Shown one piece after another: positions 16,884-25,083 of a stretch of DNA of 64,000 nucleotides; within the stretch, counting starts at the first letter, position 1; each line of letters opens with the position of its first letter. This DNA comes from JAVBRD01 sp031548365 (GTDB taxonomy: Bacteria > Bacillota > Clostridia > Christensenellales > UBA1750). The stretch is from positions 1-64,000 of the forward strand of contig JAVBRD010000010.1 in NCBI GenBank assembly GCA_031548365.1, written 5' to 3'. The notes beneath the pieces are model-generated. The model was not told the origin of the DNA, searched no databases, and worked only from the letters and a program-made list of their open reading frames with translations. A program made the position numbers and the translations under genes.

Positions 16884-16925
16884 AACAATAAACACCGCCG
16901 CCCCGGTTTGCACCGGAGCGGCGGT
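16884..16925 (-). promoter_or_regulatory. Terminator-like hairpin in the ABC operon leader
   Basis: On the minus strand ACCGCCGCTCCGG pairs with CCGGGGCGGCGGT (13 bp, one G-U), followed by GTTTATTGTT. It lies between the operon promoter (17058-17086) and the ATPase start, so it could attenuate the ABC operon. The U tract is imperfect. Confidence 0.5.
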
Positions 16926-16956
16926 CAAGCCCACACTCGGCGCGGATGCCGCATTG

Positions 16957-16985
16957 CACCCGCGACGTTTATTCGTCAGCGGGTG
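16957..16985 (-). promoter_or_regulatory. Second strong hairpin in the ABC operon leader
   Basis: On the minus strand CACCCGC-T-GACG pairs with CGTC-GCGGGTG around the loop AATAAA, an 11-bp stem with one bulge. Together with the hairpin at 16884-16925 it makes the roughly 200-nt leader highly structured. No known riboswitch core was recognised. Confidence 0.45.
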
Positions 16986-17057
16986 TTGAGCATAATCATA
17001 ACTCGTTTTGACTGCGTAAGTCGAAGCACGGTTGGCACCTCACATGAGTTTTGCGCT

Positions 17058-17086
17058 ATCATAGCGTATCCAAAGAGCCATGTCAA
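17058..17086 (-). promoter_or_regulatory. Promoter of the ABC exporter operon
   Basis: On the minus strand: -35 TTGACA (17081-17086), 17-base spacer, -10 TATGAT (17058-17063), close to consensus. It sits just after the terminator of the zinc-ribbon gene, about 200 bases upstream of the ATPase start. Confidence 0.75.
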
Positions 17087-17115
17087 TAAAAAAATCGGCG
17101 AAGGCGGGTAGCAAG

Positions 17116-17152
17116 TCAAAAAAATATCTCCCACCGGCAAGCCGGAGGGAGA
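17116..17152 (-). terminator. Terminator of the zinc-ribbon gene
   Basis: On the minus strand TCTCCCTCCGGC pairs with GCCGGTGGGAGA (one mismatch), followed by TATTTTTTTG. It ends transcription 12 bases past the zinc-ribbon stop codon. Confidence 0.85.
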
Positions 17153-17163
17153 TGGCGATCAGC

Positions 17164-17448
17164 TTAGCGGCCGCTCTGCTGAGAGAAGCAGGCGGAGCAC
17201 AACACAGGGCGATCGGTGCGGGGAACGAAGGGAACGCGCGCGGGTCCGCCGCAGTTGGCGCAGACCGTCTCGTGCATTTCACGGGCGCCGTCTCCGCTCT
17301 GGCCTTTGCGCGCGTTACGGCAAGCCTTGCAACGGGTCGGCTTGTTCTGGAAACCACGCTGAGCGTAGAATTCCTGCTCACCGGCGGAGAAAATGAACTC
17401 CGCGCCGCAATCGCGACAGGCCAAGGTTTCGTCGACATACATGGACAT
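17164..17448 (-). CDS. Small double zinc-ribbon protein
   Basis: This 94-residue protein has eight cysteines in four CxxC pairs: C11/C14, C40/C43, C63/C66 and C84/C87, that is, two zinc ribbons. The first half (DETLACRDCGAEFIF, then GEQEFYAQRGFQNKPTRCKA) matches the probable zinc-ribbon family whose members sometimes carry a cold-shock domain. The role is unknown; nucleic-acid binding is a reasonable inference. ATG 17448 follows AGGGGGAT at 7 bases; the longer frame to 17607 runs through the structured leader. It has its own promoter and terminator. Confidence 0.85.
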   Translation of the reverse strand: MSMYVDETLACRDCGAEFIFSAGEQEFYAQRGFQNKPTRCKACRNARKGQSGDGAREMHETVCANCGGPARVPFVPRTDRPVLCSACFSQQSGR

Positions 17449-17454
17449 TTGGGA

Positions 17455-17690
17455 TCCCCCTGCTAATATGTTTTGCTTGCATTTGAAAGCTGACCTGGTC
17501 TTTGCCCCCACACTCGCCGACTGGAGACTTTGCCTGCGGTGTATTCCGCTCACGCCGTCTCTCTCGGTTTCCCGGTCGGTCTTACATCTAGATCGCGCCG
17601 TGCTCACCGGTCTTTGACCGGCTTACGTGGATCGCTTCGCCCGCGACTGGCATCGATTTTCAACCACAGACCTGACAAATGCGAACATAG
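17455..17690 (-). ncRNA. Candidate raiA-type noncoding RNA or long structured leader
   Basis: About 235 transcribed nt lie between the promoter at 17695-17723 and the zinc-ribbon gene, with no open frame. They contain compact helices, for example GCCGGTC-AAA-GACCGGT near 17615 and GTCCAGTC-like conserved-looking single-stranded tracts. The position directly downstream of comF, the length of roughly 200 nt and the high structure agree with the raiA RNA motif described in Clostridia, which often lies between comF and raiA/hpf. I cannot run a covariance search, so the class is a proposal. The alternative is a cis-acting leader of the zinc-ribbon gene. Confidence 0.45.
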
Positions 17691-17694
17691 TGAC

Positions 17695-17723
17695 ATCATA
17701 AATCATTGGTAGCGAAAAAGCAA
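17695..17723 (-). promoter_or_regulatory. Promoter upstream of the structured RNA and zinc-ribbon gene
   Basis: On the minus strand: -35 TTGCTT (17718-17723), 17-base spacer, -10 TATGAT (17695-17700). Transcription would start near 17688, leaving about 240 nt before the zinc-ribbon ATG. Confidence 0.6.
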
Positions 17724-17760
17724 TACGTCCAAATTCGTTTTCCGGGCATTTCAGCGAAAT

Positions 17761-18447
17761 TTAGCCGTTCCGTGTCATTTCTTCGTCGTCAAACGCAGTT
17801 TTCGCGAATGTCAACGCATACACGCGCAGTGCACCCGCTGAAAATAGCTCTTGCGCGCATGCGGACAACGTCGTGCCGGTCGTGTATACATCGTCGATCA
17901 AAACCAGATGGCGACCATTTACGCGTCTCTTGTTGGCAACAAACGCATGCCTCATGTTCGCGCGTCGCTCATCGCCCGAAAGCTCTGTTTGCGGACGGGT
18001 GGCACGCGTGCGAATGAGGCCGTCACGCAGCACGGGAGGTCCTCCCTGCAAAAAAATGTGGCGCGCGATGTCATCGGATTGGTTGAATCCACGCTCCCGC
18101 CGCCGTGATGAGTGAATGGGTACGGGGACGAGGAAGGCATCGCTTGCGGGCATGAAAGGCAGCATCGCATCCGCCATGAACCGCGCCACATCGCGTTGGC
18201 CGTCAAACTTGAGTCTGTGAACCATTTCGCGCGCGGCACCGCCATATCGGTAAGCTGCAAAGAGTCCCGTCAGCAAAGCGTGATTCTCGCGAGCGCCGTG
18301 AGGCACCATCGTTTCCTTGCACACGCCGCACAAGCCATTGTCAAGCAGACGCTCTTCGCCGCACGAGCAGCATTCGACGCGTGGGAACAGCACATCAAGC
18401 ACGGCCTGAGCCGCTAATCCCGCATGACGCAAAACAAGCGCGTTCAT
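17761..18447 (-). CDS. comFC: ComF-family phosphoribosyltransferase
   Basis: A 228-residue ComF/GntX protein: an N-terminal zinc finger (VECCSCGEERLLDNGLCGVC) followed by a type I phosphoribosyltransferase fold with the PRPP loop HLVLIDDVYTTGTTL. ComFC is needed for uptake of transforming DNA in Bacillus; its biochemical role is incompletely known. Start at 18447 gives a 6-base spacing from AAGGA; ATG 18450 directly before it is possible. The start overlaps the stop of recD2 (ATGATGA). The recD2-comF pair is common in Clostridia. Confidence 0.9.
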   Translation of the reverse strand: MNALVLRHAGLAAQAVLDVLFPRVECCSCGEERLLDNGLCGVCKETMVPHGARENHALLTGLFAAYRYGGAAREMVHRLKFDGQRDVARFMADAMLPFMPASDAFLVPVPIHSSRRRERGFNQSDDIARHIFLQGGPPVLRDGLIRTRATRPQTELSGDERRANMRHAFVANKRRVNGRHLVLIDDVYTTGTTLSACAQELFSAGALRVYALTFAKTAFDDEEMTRNG

Positions 18448-20678
18448 CATGATTCCTTGAGAGCGTTCAGTGCGCGCAGCCGTTCGTCCAGCGCGGAGTA
18501 GCGGGTTGTGACTTCGTCGTTGCCCACCATCATCGCAACGACATCCTCGCGGCCAACCAGCACACACAGCTTCTTCGCGCGGGTGATCGCCGTGTAGAGC
18601 AGATTGCGTGTGAGCAGCATGGGGGGGCCAGGCATCACCGGGATCACCACGCATTCAAACTCTGAGCCTTGGCTTTTGTGCACAGTCACCGCAAACGCAG
18701 TTTCAAGCTCGTCAAGGCTCGTCGTGTCGTACGTGACATCGCGCGAGTCGTCAAAACGCACCACCAGCGTTCGGTCGCTTGCGTTGACGCCGTACACAAA
18801 GCCGATATCGCCGTTATAAATGCCTGAGCCGCGGAATTCTGCAATCATGCCTTCGTCGCGAACCCATTCCGCCTGGTAGTTGTTTTTGATCTGCATGACT
18901 TTATCACCTACGCGGAACAGCCGGTCGCCGTACTTCATCTCCGGCTTTCCTGTCTCCTTGGGGTTGAGCGCGTCCTGAAGTCTGACGTTGAGTGACAGCG
19001 TGCCGCACTCACCCTTGCGCGTAGGGGTGAGGATTTGAATGTCCATGGGGTCAATACCCAAAAACCGCGGGAGACGCGACTGGCACAATTCGATAATCGT
19101 GTCCACGGCGGAGGAGAACGCCTCTCTTCGCTCAAAGAAGAAGTCGCCTTGTTTTTCGTTGTATGTGGGAATTTCGCCGCGGTTGACGCGGTGCGCGTTG
19201 ACCACGATCAGGCTGGACGCCGCCTGTCTGAAAATTTCGGTTAACCGCACGACAGGAACCGCGCCCGATACCAGCACGTCCTTAAGCACGTTCCCGCTGC
19301 CGACCGAGGGCAGCTGATCCGCGTCGCCAACCAGCATCAGCCGTGTGGAGGAGGGGAGAGCACGAAGGAGTGCTCGCATGAGCGAGAGATCGACCATGGA
19401 TACCTCGTCCACAATCACAACGTCCGCCTCAAGCGGCGTCTCCTCATCACGCCCGAAGGAGAGCTGGACGCTCTCCTCGCTTAATGACCCCGCGTACTCA
19501 AGCAGGCGGTGGAGGGTGCGCGCCTCAACGCCGGTCGCCTCGCTCATGCGTTTCGCAGCGCGGCCCGTGGGTGCGCAGAGCTGCGTTTTTTTGCCCTCGG
19601 CGGCGAGCAGGTAGAGCATGGCCTTGATGATGGTCGTCTTGCCCGTGCCCGGTCCTCCGGTGACAACGGTAACGCCAGAAGTCACCGCGGTCAAAACCGC
19701 TTGCCGCTGCTGACCCGCAAGATGCATACCCGAGTCGGTTTCAAACCGACTGAGTTCTTTTTCTGCGTCGGGAAAACCGTCCGGAGTCGCTGATAAGCAC
19801 AACTCGTACAGCCTGCGCGCGACCTCGCATTCCATCGAAAATGCCTGATGTGTGTAGACGGCGTCGGTGTCTTTGACGATCTTACGCACGACGCTGCGTT
19901 CGATGGTCAAAGCCTCAAGCTCCTCGGACAGTTGGTGAGGATCCACTTCGAGCATCTCCTGCGCCGCGCGCATCAGCTCGCTATAGGGCAGGTAGGTGTG
20001 GCCGCTGGACATTGACGCCGCCTCGAGCACGTGCTTGATGCCCGCGCGCACACGGAACGGTGAGTCCTGCGGCACACCGAGCGACATGGCAATTTTGTCC
20101 GCAATCTTAAACCCAATGCCCGCTACATCATCACAGAGCTTGTACGGGTTTTGCGAAATGCGCGTCTCGGCTGTATCGCCCCAGGTCTTCCATATTTTCA
20201 TTGCGTACGCGGGTGAGATACCATGTTCCTGCAAAAAAACCATGGTTTTTTGCATTCCGCGGTGTTGCTGAAAACTCTGTCCGATGATTTCCGCGCGCGC
20301 CGCACCGATTCCCGATATCTCGGCGAGGCGCTCAGGGTATAAATCAAGCACGGAAAGCGTCGCCTCACCGAAAGCTTTGACGATGTTGCGTGCGGTTGCG
20401 GGCCCTACGCCTTTGATGATTCCTGACGCGAGAAAGCGCTCAATGCTGGATGTCGATACCGGCATCACGGTTTCGCAGGAGGTTGCCTTGAGTTGTCGCC
20501 CGTAGTCGGGATGGTCGACCCACTCGCCCGTCACCTGAACGGACTCACCTTCCTGCACAAATGGGAGCACGCCGACAACCGTCTCATTCGCGCGCCCGAC
20601 CCGCAGCATGAGGACGGTGAAACCGTTGCGATCATTGCGGTACACGATCTCGTGAACCGAGCCTTCAACATAAGCCAT
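18447..20678 (-). CDS. recD2: RecD-like ATP-dependent DNA helicase RecD2
   Basis: A 743-residue superfamily 1B 5'-3' helicase. The N-terminal RecD2-specific region carries helix-hairpin-helix-type turns (ASGIIKGVGPATARNI, EISGIGAARAEIIG). The motor has Walker A VTGGPGTGKTTI, Walker B ADVVIVDEVSMVD, GDADQLPSVGSGN, and the late AVTVHKSQGSEFE motif. It acts in DNA repair and fork maintenance without RecBC. ATG 20678 is preceded by GAGGTCACC; a longer start at 20708 adds MFILLFCEVT and lacks a site. Confidence 0.94.
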   Translation of the reverse strand: MAYVEGSVHEIVYRNDRNGFTVLMLRVGRANETVVGVLPFVQEGESVQVTGEWVDHPDYGRQLKATSCETVMPVSTSSIERFLASGIIKGVGPATARNIVKAFGEATLSVLDLYPERLAEISGIGAARAEIIGQSFQQHRGMQKTMVFLQEHGISPAYAMKIWKTWGDTAETRISQNPYKLCDDVAGIGFKIADKIAMSLGVPQDSPFRVRAGIKHVLEAASMSSGHTYLPYSELMRAAQEMLEVDPHQLSEELEALTIERSVVRKIVKDTDAVYTHQAFSMECEVARRLYELCLSATPDGFPDAEKELSRFETDSGMHLAGQQRQAVLTAVTSGVTVVTGGPGTGKTTIIKAMLYLLAAEGKKTQLCAPTGRAAKRMSEATGVEARTLHRLLEYAGSLSEESVQLSFGRDEETPLEADVVIVDEVSMVDLSLMRALLRALPSSTRLMLVGDADQLPSVGSGNVLKDVLVSGAVPVVRLTEIFRQAASSLIVVNAHRVNRGEIPTYNEKQGDFFFERREAFSSAVDTIIELCQSRLPRFLGIDPMDIQILTPTRKGECGTLSLNVRLQDALNPKETGKPEMKYGDRLFRVGDKVMQIKNNYQAEWVRDEGMIAEFRGSGIYNGDIGFVYGVNASDRTLVVRFDDSRDVTYDTTSLDELETAFAVTVHKSQGSEFECVVIPVMPGPPMLLTRNLLYTAITRAKKLCVLVGREDVVAMMVGNDEVTTRYSALDERLRALNALKES

Positions 20679-20757
20679 GGTGACCTCACAAAACAAGAGA
20701 ATAAACAAAACTATTGTTCTGTCTATTCTCCAAAGTCGCGCAAAATCCTGTTGCTGC

Positions 20758-21933
20758 TCAGCGTCCGGCTTTTTCCTTTAGGATCGCAATCCGGTCTGTT
20801 TTTTCCCAAGGAAGGTCAAGGTCTGCGCGCCCAAAGTGTCCGTATGAAGCTGTGCCGGCATATAAAGGGCGGCGCAAGCCGAGGTCGTGGATGATCGCGG
20901 CCGGCCTGAAGTCGAAACAAGCTTTCAGACACTTGGAAATCTGTGAATCAGGGATGAGGCCCGTTCCCGCCGTTTCCACCCAAAGTGAAACGGGATGGGC
21001 GACGCCGATGGCGTATGAAAGCTCGATCTCGCATCTCGTGGCTAGGCCGGATGCGACGACGTTCTTAGCCGCGTATCGTGCCATGTACGCCGCCGAGCGG
21101 TCGACTTTGCTCGGATCCTTACCCGAAAATGCGCCACCGCCGTGGCGGGCAAAACCACCGTATGTGTCCACAATGATTTTGCGGCCGGTCAGGCCGGAAT
21201 CGCCCTGCGGGCCGCCGATGACGAAGCGCCCGGTGGGATTGATCAGGTACTTGGTTTCATCGGTTAAAAGGTTAGCCGGTATGACGGGCTTGATGACCCG
21301 CCGGATGATCTCCTGTCGAATCGTCTCCGTCGCAACGTCGGGGCTGTGCTGTGTGGATATGACCACAGTGTCGATGGAAACTGGCTTGCCGCCATCGTAT
21401 TTCACGGTCACCTGCGATTTTCCGTCAGGGCGAAGCCACGGAAGCTCGCCAGTTTTGCGAACGAGCGCCAGGCGACGCGTGAGCGCGTGAGACAAGGCGA
21501 TGGGCAGAGGCATGAGCTCGGGCGTGTCACTGCACGCAAAGCCGAACATCATCCCCTGGTCACCCGCGCCCTGATCAAGCTCGCCCCCGAGACGGCTCTC
21601 GTACGACATGTCCACACCCTGGGCAATGTCGGGCGACTGCGCATGGAGCGCCACGAGGATTGCGCTCGACGCCGCGTCAAAGCCGTAGCTCGCGTCGGTG
21701 TATCCGATGTTCTCGATGACCCTGCGTGCGATGCCCTGGCAGTCAACGGCCGCCTTTGATGTGACCTCGCCCATGATCATCATCACGCCTGTGGTCGCGC
21801 AGCATTCACACGCCACGCGTGAGGCAGGATCCTGCGCGAGATGCGCGTCGAGGATAGCGTCGCTGACCTGATCGCAGATTTTATCGGGGTGTCCTTCAGT
21901 GACGGATTCACTCGTGAAATGCCAAAGTGCCAT
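20758..21933 (-). CDS. metK: S-adenosylmethionine synthetase
   Basis: MetK makes SAM from methionine and ATP. The 391-residue protein begins MALWHFTSESVTEGHPDKIC, with the methionine- and ATP-binding HPDK motif, then GDQGMMFGFACSDTPELMP and the glycine-rich loop GGGAFSGKDPSKVDRSAAY. Start 21933 is chosen because AAAGGATG lies about 8 bases upstream; ATG 21942 directly abuts that site. Expression should be controlled by the SAM-I riboswitch at 21956-22114, a product-feedback loop. Confidence 0.97.
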   Translation of the reverse strand: MALWHFTSESVTEGHPDKICDQVSDAILDAHLAQDPASRVACECCATTGVMMIMGEVTSKAAVDCQGIARRVIENIGYTDASYGFDAASSAILVALHAQSPDIAQGVDMSYESRLGGELDQGAGDQGMMFGFACSDTPELMPLPIALSHALTRRLALVRKTGELPWLRPDGKSQVTVKYDGGKPVSIDTVVISTQHSPDVATETIRQEIIRRVIKPVIPANLLTDETKYLINPTGRFVIGGPQGDSGLTGRKIIVDTYGGFARHGGGAFSGKDPSKVDRSAAYMARYAAKNVVASGLATRCEIELSYAIGVAHPVSLWVETAGTGLIPDSQISKCLKACFDFRPAAIIHDLGLRRPLYAGTASYGHFGRADLDLPWEKTDRIAILKEKAGR

Positions 21934-21955
21934 TTTGGTCATCCTTTCTGTCGCA

Positions 21956-22114
21956 TAAAAAAGCAGCGCCCATAGAGATAAGGCGCTGCTCAAAGAAACA
22001 AGCCACCTCATCTTCCAGCCAAGACAAAGTCTGACTGCGGGAATTGGCACCGCACGCTCTCGCGCCGGTTGCCGGGTGTCATCGGGCCCGTCCCTCGACC
22101 TCTCCGGATAAGGT
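21956..22114 (-). promoter_or_regulatory. SAM-I riboswitch (S box) with terminator, upstream of metK
   Basis: Read on the minus strand, the leader contains CTTATCCGGAGAGGTCGAGG, then GACGGGCCCGATGACACCCG, GCAACC, GGTGCCAATTCC and GGAAGATGAGG, in the order of the S-box core (CTTATC-GAG-GGCCC-GATGA-CCCGGCAACC-GGTGCCAATTCC-GATGAG). It ends in a terminator: AGCAGCGCC and GGCGCTGCT around a loop, then six T (21956-21991). High SAM should cause termination before metK. Confidence 0.95.
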
Positions 22115-22140
22115 ATTCCGAAACCTATTCAGTTGGATGT

Positions 22141-22169
22141 AAAATAGCACAGTTAAGAGGCAAGGTCAA
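22141..22169 (-). promoter_or_regulatory. Promoter of the metK riboswitch transcript
   Basis: On the minus strand: -35 TTGACC (22164-22169), 17-base spacer, -10 TATTTT (22141-22146), with TGC before the -10. Transcription starts about 20 bases before the S-box core. Confidence 0.7.
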
Positions 22170-22196
22170 GCGATATTTCGAGACTTTTTGCGGTTG

Positions 22197-23363
22197 TTAC
22201 TTTGCCGCAAAATCAGCCTTGAGCGCGGCAAGCTCCTTTTCGTCGGTAAATAGCCGGAGCATCATGATGGAGAGGAGCTTTGCGCCGTTGACGATGGCGC
22301 GGTGCGTGGCTTCGGTCTTCATCAGATTGGCAAACTCCACGGTGTGGGTGGGGACCATTTCCTCGCAAATGGAGATGGAAGGGTGGAACATCGGGCAGCG
22401 CATGCTGACATTGCCGGCGTCGGATGAACCGAGCGCGGCGTTGTGCAGGTAGACGGGCAAACCGAGAGATTCAAAGCCTTCAGTGAGAATACGCTCTCCG
22501 GTAGCGTTGTTCTTGAGGTTGTCATAAGGGTAGGCGGTGGGCTCGCGGTCAAACGTCGTCTGCGTGGCGATGGCCGCGCCCTTGGCGCAGTCGTCGACCT
22601 TTCTGACGATTTCGTCGAGATAAGCACGTTCTTCTGCGCGGACATAAATCTCCGCGGAGGCTTTGGCTGGAACGATGTTTGCAGCCTCTCCGCCGTAGTC
22701 AATGTAACCGTGCATACGCACATCAGGCCGGACGTGCTGGCGCAGCATGTCCATGGCGTGCATCATGAGCGTGACGCCGTTGAGAGCGTTGCGGCCTTCC
22801 CAGGGGCTGGCGGAGGCGTGGCTTGGCTGGCCGTGGAATGTGTAGCGGAACGAGTCGAGCGCTAGGAATTTCGATGTAACCATATTTTTTGAGCTCATGT
22901 GGATCATGGCGGCGATGTCGTAGCCATCGAAAACGCCGTCATTGGCCATTTTGCACTTTGCCCCAGCACGTTCTTCGTCGGGCGTGCCGATGAGATGGAC
23001 GTTCGCGCCAAGCTCCTTTTGCACACTGGACAGGGCGATCGCCGCCAGTATACTCAGGGAACCGCTCGCGCAGTGGCCGCACGCGTGACCGATCGCGGGG
23101 AGCGCGTCATACTCGGCTAGAAGCGCGATGTTTCGTTTGTAACTTCCGTCTCCGGTTTTTGCGATGAACGCGGTCTCAAGGCCCGCGTATGGCGCAGTGA
23201 CATCGAATCCGTGCTTGCGCATGAAGGACACGATTTTTTTCGATGTCTCAAACTCCTGCGCGGAGATTTCCGGGTGATCGGCAATGTCGTCGTTCAGCGC
23301 GAAGACTTCCGAAGCGTAAGTGTCGATGGCGGAAAAGACGGTCTTTTTGAGTGTGTCGAGCAT
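22197..23363 (-). CDS. M20-family metal-dependent amidohydrolase
   Basis: A 388-residue M20 (AbgB/ACY1L2-like) peptidase. Metal and catalytic motifs are LAEYDALPAIGHACGHC, IGTPDEERAGAK and the later PSISICEEMVPTHTVEF. The dimerisation domain starts near HGQPSHASASPWEGRNALN. Relatives hydrolyse N-acyl or p-aminobenzoyl-glutamate amides; the substrate here is unknown. ATG 23363 follows GGAGGTAACC; an upstream TTG at 23375 is rejected. It lies 13 bases downstream of the YfcC transporter gene, suggesting that the transporter imports its substrate or exports its product. Confidence 0.86.
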   Translation of the reverse strand: MLDTLKKTVFSAIDTYASEVFALNDDIADHPEISAQEFETSKKIVSFMRKHGFDVTAPYAGLETAFIAKTGDGSYKRNIALLAEYDALPAIGHACGHCASGSLSILAAIALSSVQKELGANVHLIGTPDEERAGAKCKMANDGVFDGYDIAAMIHMSSKNMVTSKFLALDSFRYTFHGQPSHASASPWEGRNALNGVTLMMHAMDMLRQHVRPDVRMHGYIDYGGEAANIVPAKASAEIYVRAEERAYLDEIVRKVDDCAKGAAIATQTTFDREPTAYPYDNLKNNATGERILTEGFESLGLPVYLHNAALGSSDAGNVSMRCPMFHPSISICEEMVPTHTVEFANLMKTEATHRAIVNGAKLLSIMMLRLFTDEKELAALKADFAAK

Positions 23364-23376
23364 GGTTACCTCCAAG

Positions 23377-24786
23377 TTAGAATGGTCCGAAGGATATCGC
23401 GTTGGCGATCAGGACAAAGACCGCTCCAAGCCCGATCCAAATGTACATCAGCGGCATGACGTACTTGAGCCACTTGTCGTACGTCACACCCGCGATGGAC
23501 AAAGCAGCGAAGATGCCGCCGGTCGGGATGATTGAGTTGGTGAAACCGTCGCCAAACTGAAACGCCATGACAGCGGTTTGTCGGGTGATGCCCAGTACGT
23601 CGGCAAGAGGAGCCATAATGGGCATGGTGGCGGAGGCTTGTCCCGAACCGGAAGGGATAAACGTGTTGATGACAATCTGCACCGCGTACATGGCCACGGC
23701 AGATACGCCGGAGTGCAGGTTTTTCAGGCCGTTGGAGAGTCCGTAAATCACCGTGTCGATGATCATGCCTTCGCGCATGACCACGAGAACCGCGCGAGAA
23801 ACGCCCACGACAAGCGCGCCGAACGCGATGCCTCTGGCGCCTTGAACGAAACTTTTGGCAATATCGCTCGGGCTCATGCGTGCGATCAGGCCGCAAACGA
23901 TGCCCATGCCCAGGAACATGGCCGTCAGTTCCGTGATGTACCAACCGTACTTAAACACGCCAAAGACCAAAATGCCCATACCACCCGCAAAAGCGAGCAG
24001 AACGGCGATTTGCGTCTTGGTCATCTTGGGGATGTTGTTGAGGTCAAGCATGTTGTCTTTTGCCTGAAGCTCCGTCTCAATCACGATGCTCTTTGCGGGA
24101 TCCTTCTTTATTTTTTTGGCGTAGAGCATGACAAAAGCGGAAGAGACCGCGAGGTAGACCAGCCAGACGACGATGCGCAGCTCCATGCCCGAGAACATGG
24201 GCAGCTCAGCGATACCCTGCGCGACACCGACCGTGAACGGGTTCATGAAGCCGGAATTAAAGCCAATCGCGGCGCCGATTGAGCACATGGAAAGGCCCAC
24301 CAGCGCGTCATAGCCGAGTGCGCGAGCAAGGGTGACCGCGAGCGGGATGAAGACCAAGACCTCCTCGGCCATGCCAAAGGTCGCGCCGCCCAGAGAGAAG
24401 ATGAACATCAGCATGGGTATGACGAGGATGTCGAACTTGCGAATGGAGATGGCAAAACGGCCGATGGCGGCCTCAAGCGCTTTTGTGGAGAGGATGACCT
24501 CGAACGCGCCGCCAATTAAGAAGATGAAGAACACGATATCGGCTGCGTTGACAAGCCCCTTGGGTATAGCCTGAAACAGACCAAATAAAGTCGTCGCGTT
24601 TCGTTCAACAAAGTGGAAGCTGTTGGGATCGGCTACACTTCGCCCGGCAGCGTTGACGACTTTGTCGTATTGTCCGGCGGGAATTATGTAGGTTAGTACG
24701 GCCACGAAGATGATCACCAGGGCGAGGATGACGTAGGAGTGCGGCATTGCCTTTTTCTTTTTCGCTTCTGGTTTGACTTGCAGCAT
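23377..24786 (-). CDS. YfcC-family (DcuC superfamily) membrane transporter
   Basis: A 469-residue protein with about 12 membrane segments. The start PHSYVILALVIIFVAVLTYIIPAGQYD and the conserved FIPSGSGQASATMPIMAPLAD and FQFGDGFTNSIIPTGG blocks match the YfcC / C4-dicarboxylate anaerobic carrier family, sometimes called basic amino acid antiporters. Substrate is not established for the family. Pairing with an M20 amidohydrolase downstream suggests a peptide or acyl-amino-acid route. AAGGGGAAG precedes ATG 24786. A leader with a terminator-like hairpin lies between promoter and gene. Confidence 0.85.
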   Translation of the reverse strand: MLQVKPEAKKKKAMPHSYVILALVIIFVAVLTYIIPAGQYDKVVNAAGRSVADPNSFHFVERNATTLFGLFQAIPKGLVNAADIVFFIFLIGGAFEVILSTKALEAAIGRFAISIRKFDILVIPMLMFIFSLGGATFGMAEEVLVFIPLAVTLARALGYDALVGLSMCSIGAAIGFNSGFMNPFTVGVAQGIAELPMFSGMELRIVVWLVYLAVSSAFVMLYAKKIKKDPAKSIVIETELQAKDNMLDLNNIPKMTKTQIAVLLAFAGGMGILVFGVFKYGWYITELTAMFLGMGIVCGLIARMSPSDIAKSFVQGARGIAFGALVVGVSRAVLVVMREGMIIDTVIYGLSNGLKNLHSGVSAVAMYAVQIVINTFIPSGSGQASATMPIMAPLADVLGITRQTAVMAFQFGDGFTNSIIPTGGIFAALSIAGVTYDKWLKYVMPLMYIWIGLGAVFVLIANAISFGPF

Positions 24787-24827
24787 GCTTCAGCTTCCCC
24801 TTTCTTATGTGGCGGCAGGCTCTCTAT

Positions 24828-24890
24828 AAAAAAAGCGCCGCATCCAATGCTCGGTAAGCGTACGTAATACTGGCTTAACTGCGTTGGCGC
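24828..24890 (-). promoter_or_regulatory. Leader hairpin with U run upstream of yfcC-like gene (possible attenuator)
   Basis: On the minus strand GCGCC-(bulge)-GCA pairs with TGC-GGCGC, immediately followed by seven T. An inner helix TAAGC/GCTTA-type lies in the loop. It sits after the promoter at 24911-24939 and before the transporter ATG, so it would stop transcription before the gene unless relieved. No known riboswitch was recognised in the roughly 115-nt leader. Confidence 0.55.
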
Positions 24891-24910
24891 GGGCTTGTCG
24901 AATTGAGGTA

Positions 24911-24939
24911 AAAATACATGAAAATGCAGGAAGTGTCAA
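24911..24939 (-). promoter_or_regulatory. Promoter of the YfcC/M20 operon
   Basis: On the minus strand: perfect -35 TTGACA (24934-24939), 17-base spacer, -10 TATTTT (24911-24916). Confidence 0.7.
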
Positions 24940-24996
24940 TGATTAATTGCATATATGCAGAACAATTTTCCTAGGGTACTTCAGCGCAGAAAAAGT

Positions 24997-25026
24997 TTGA
25001 CAACACAGAATTTGCTGTGTTATAAT
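24997..25026 (+). promoter_or_regulatory. Consensus promoter of the rpmG-secE-nusG-rplKA operon, with palindromic spacer
   Basis: TTGACA (24997-25002) and TATAAT (25021-25026) are both perfect and separated by 18 bases. The spacer itself is the palindrome ACACAG-AATTTG-CTGTGT, which could be an operator or be coincidental. Confidence 0.8.
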
Positions 25027-25083
25027 CCTTAAGCGCCTGTGAAGGGCGCCTTTTGAATGTCCCCAAAGACGGAGGTGAACGTC

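Noticed and set aside
16950..16985. T-box-like sequence GGGTGCAATGCGG in the ABC operon leader
   Set aside because: It differs from the T-box core GGGTGGNACCGCG at key positions and no specifier loop was seen; the gene is not an amino acid gene.
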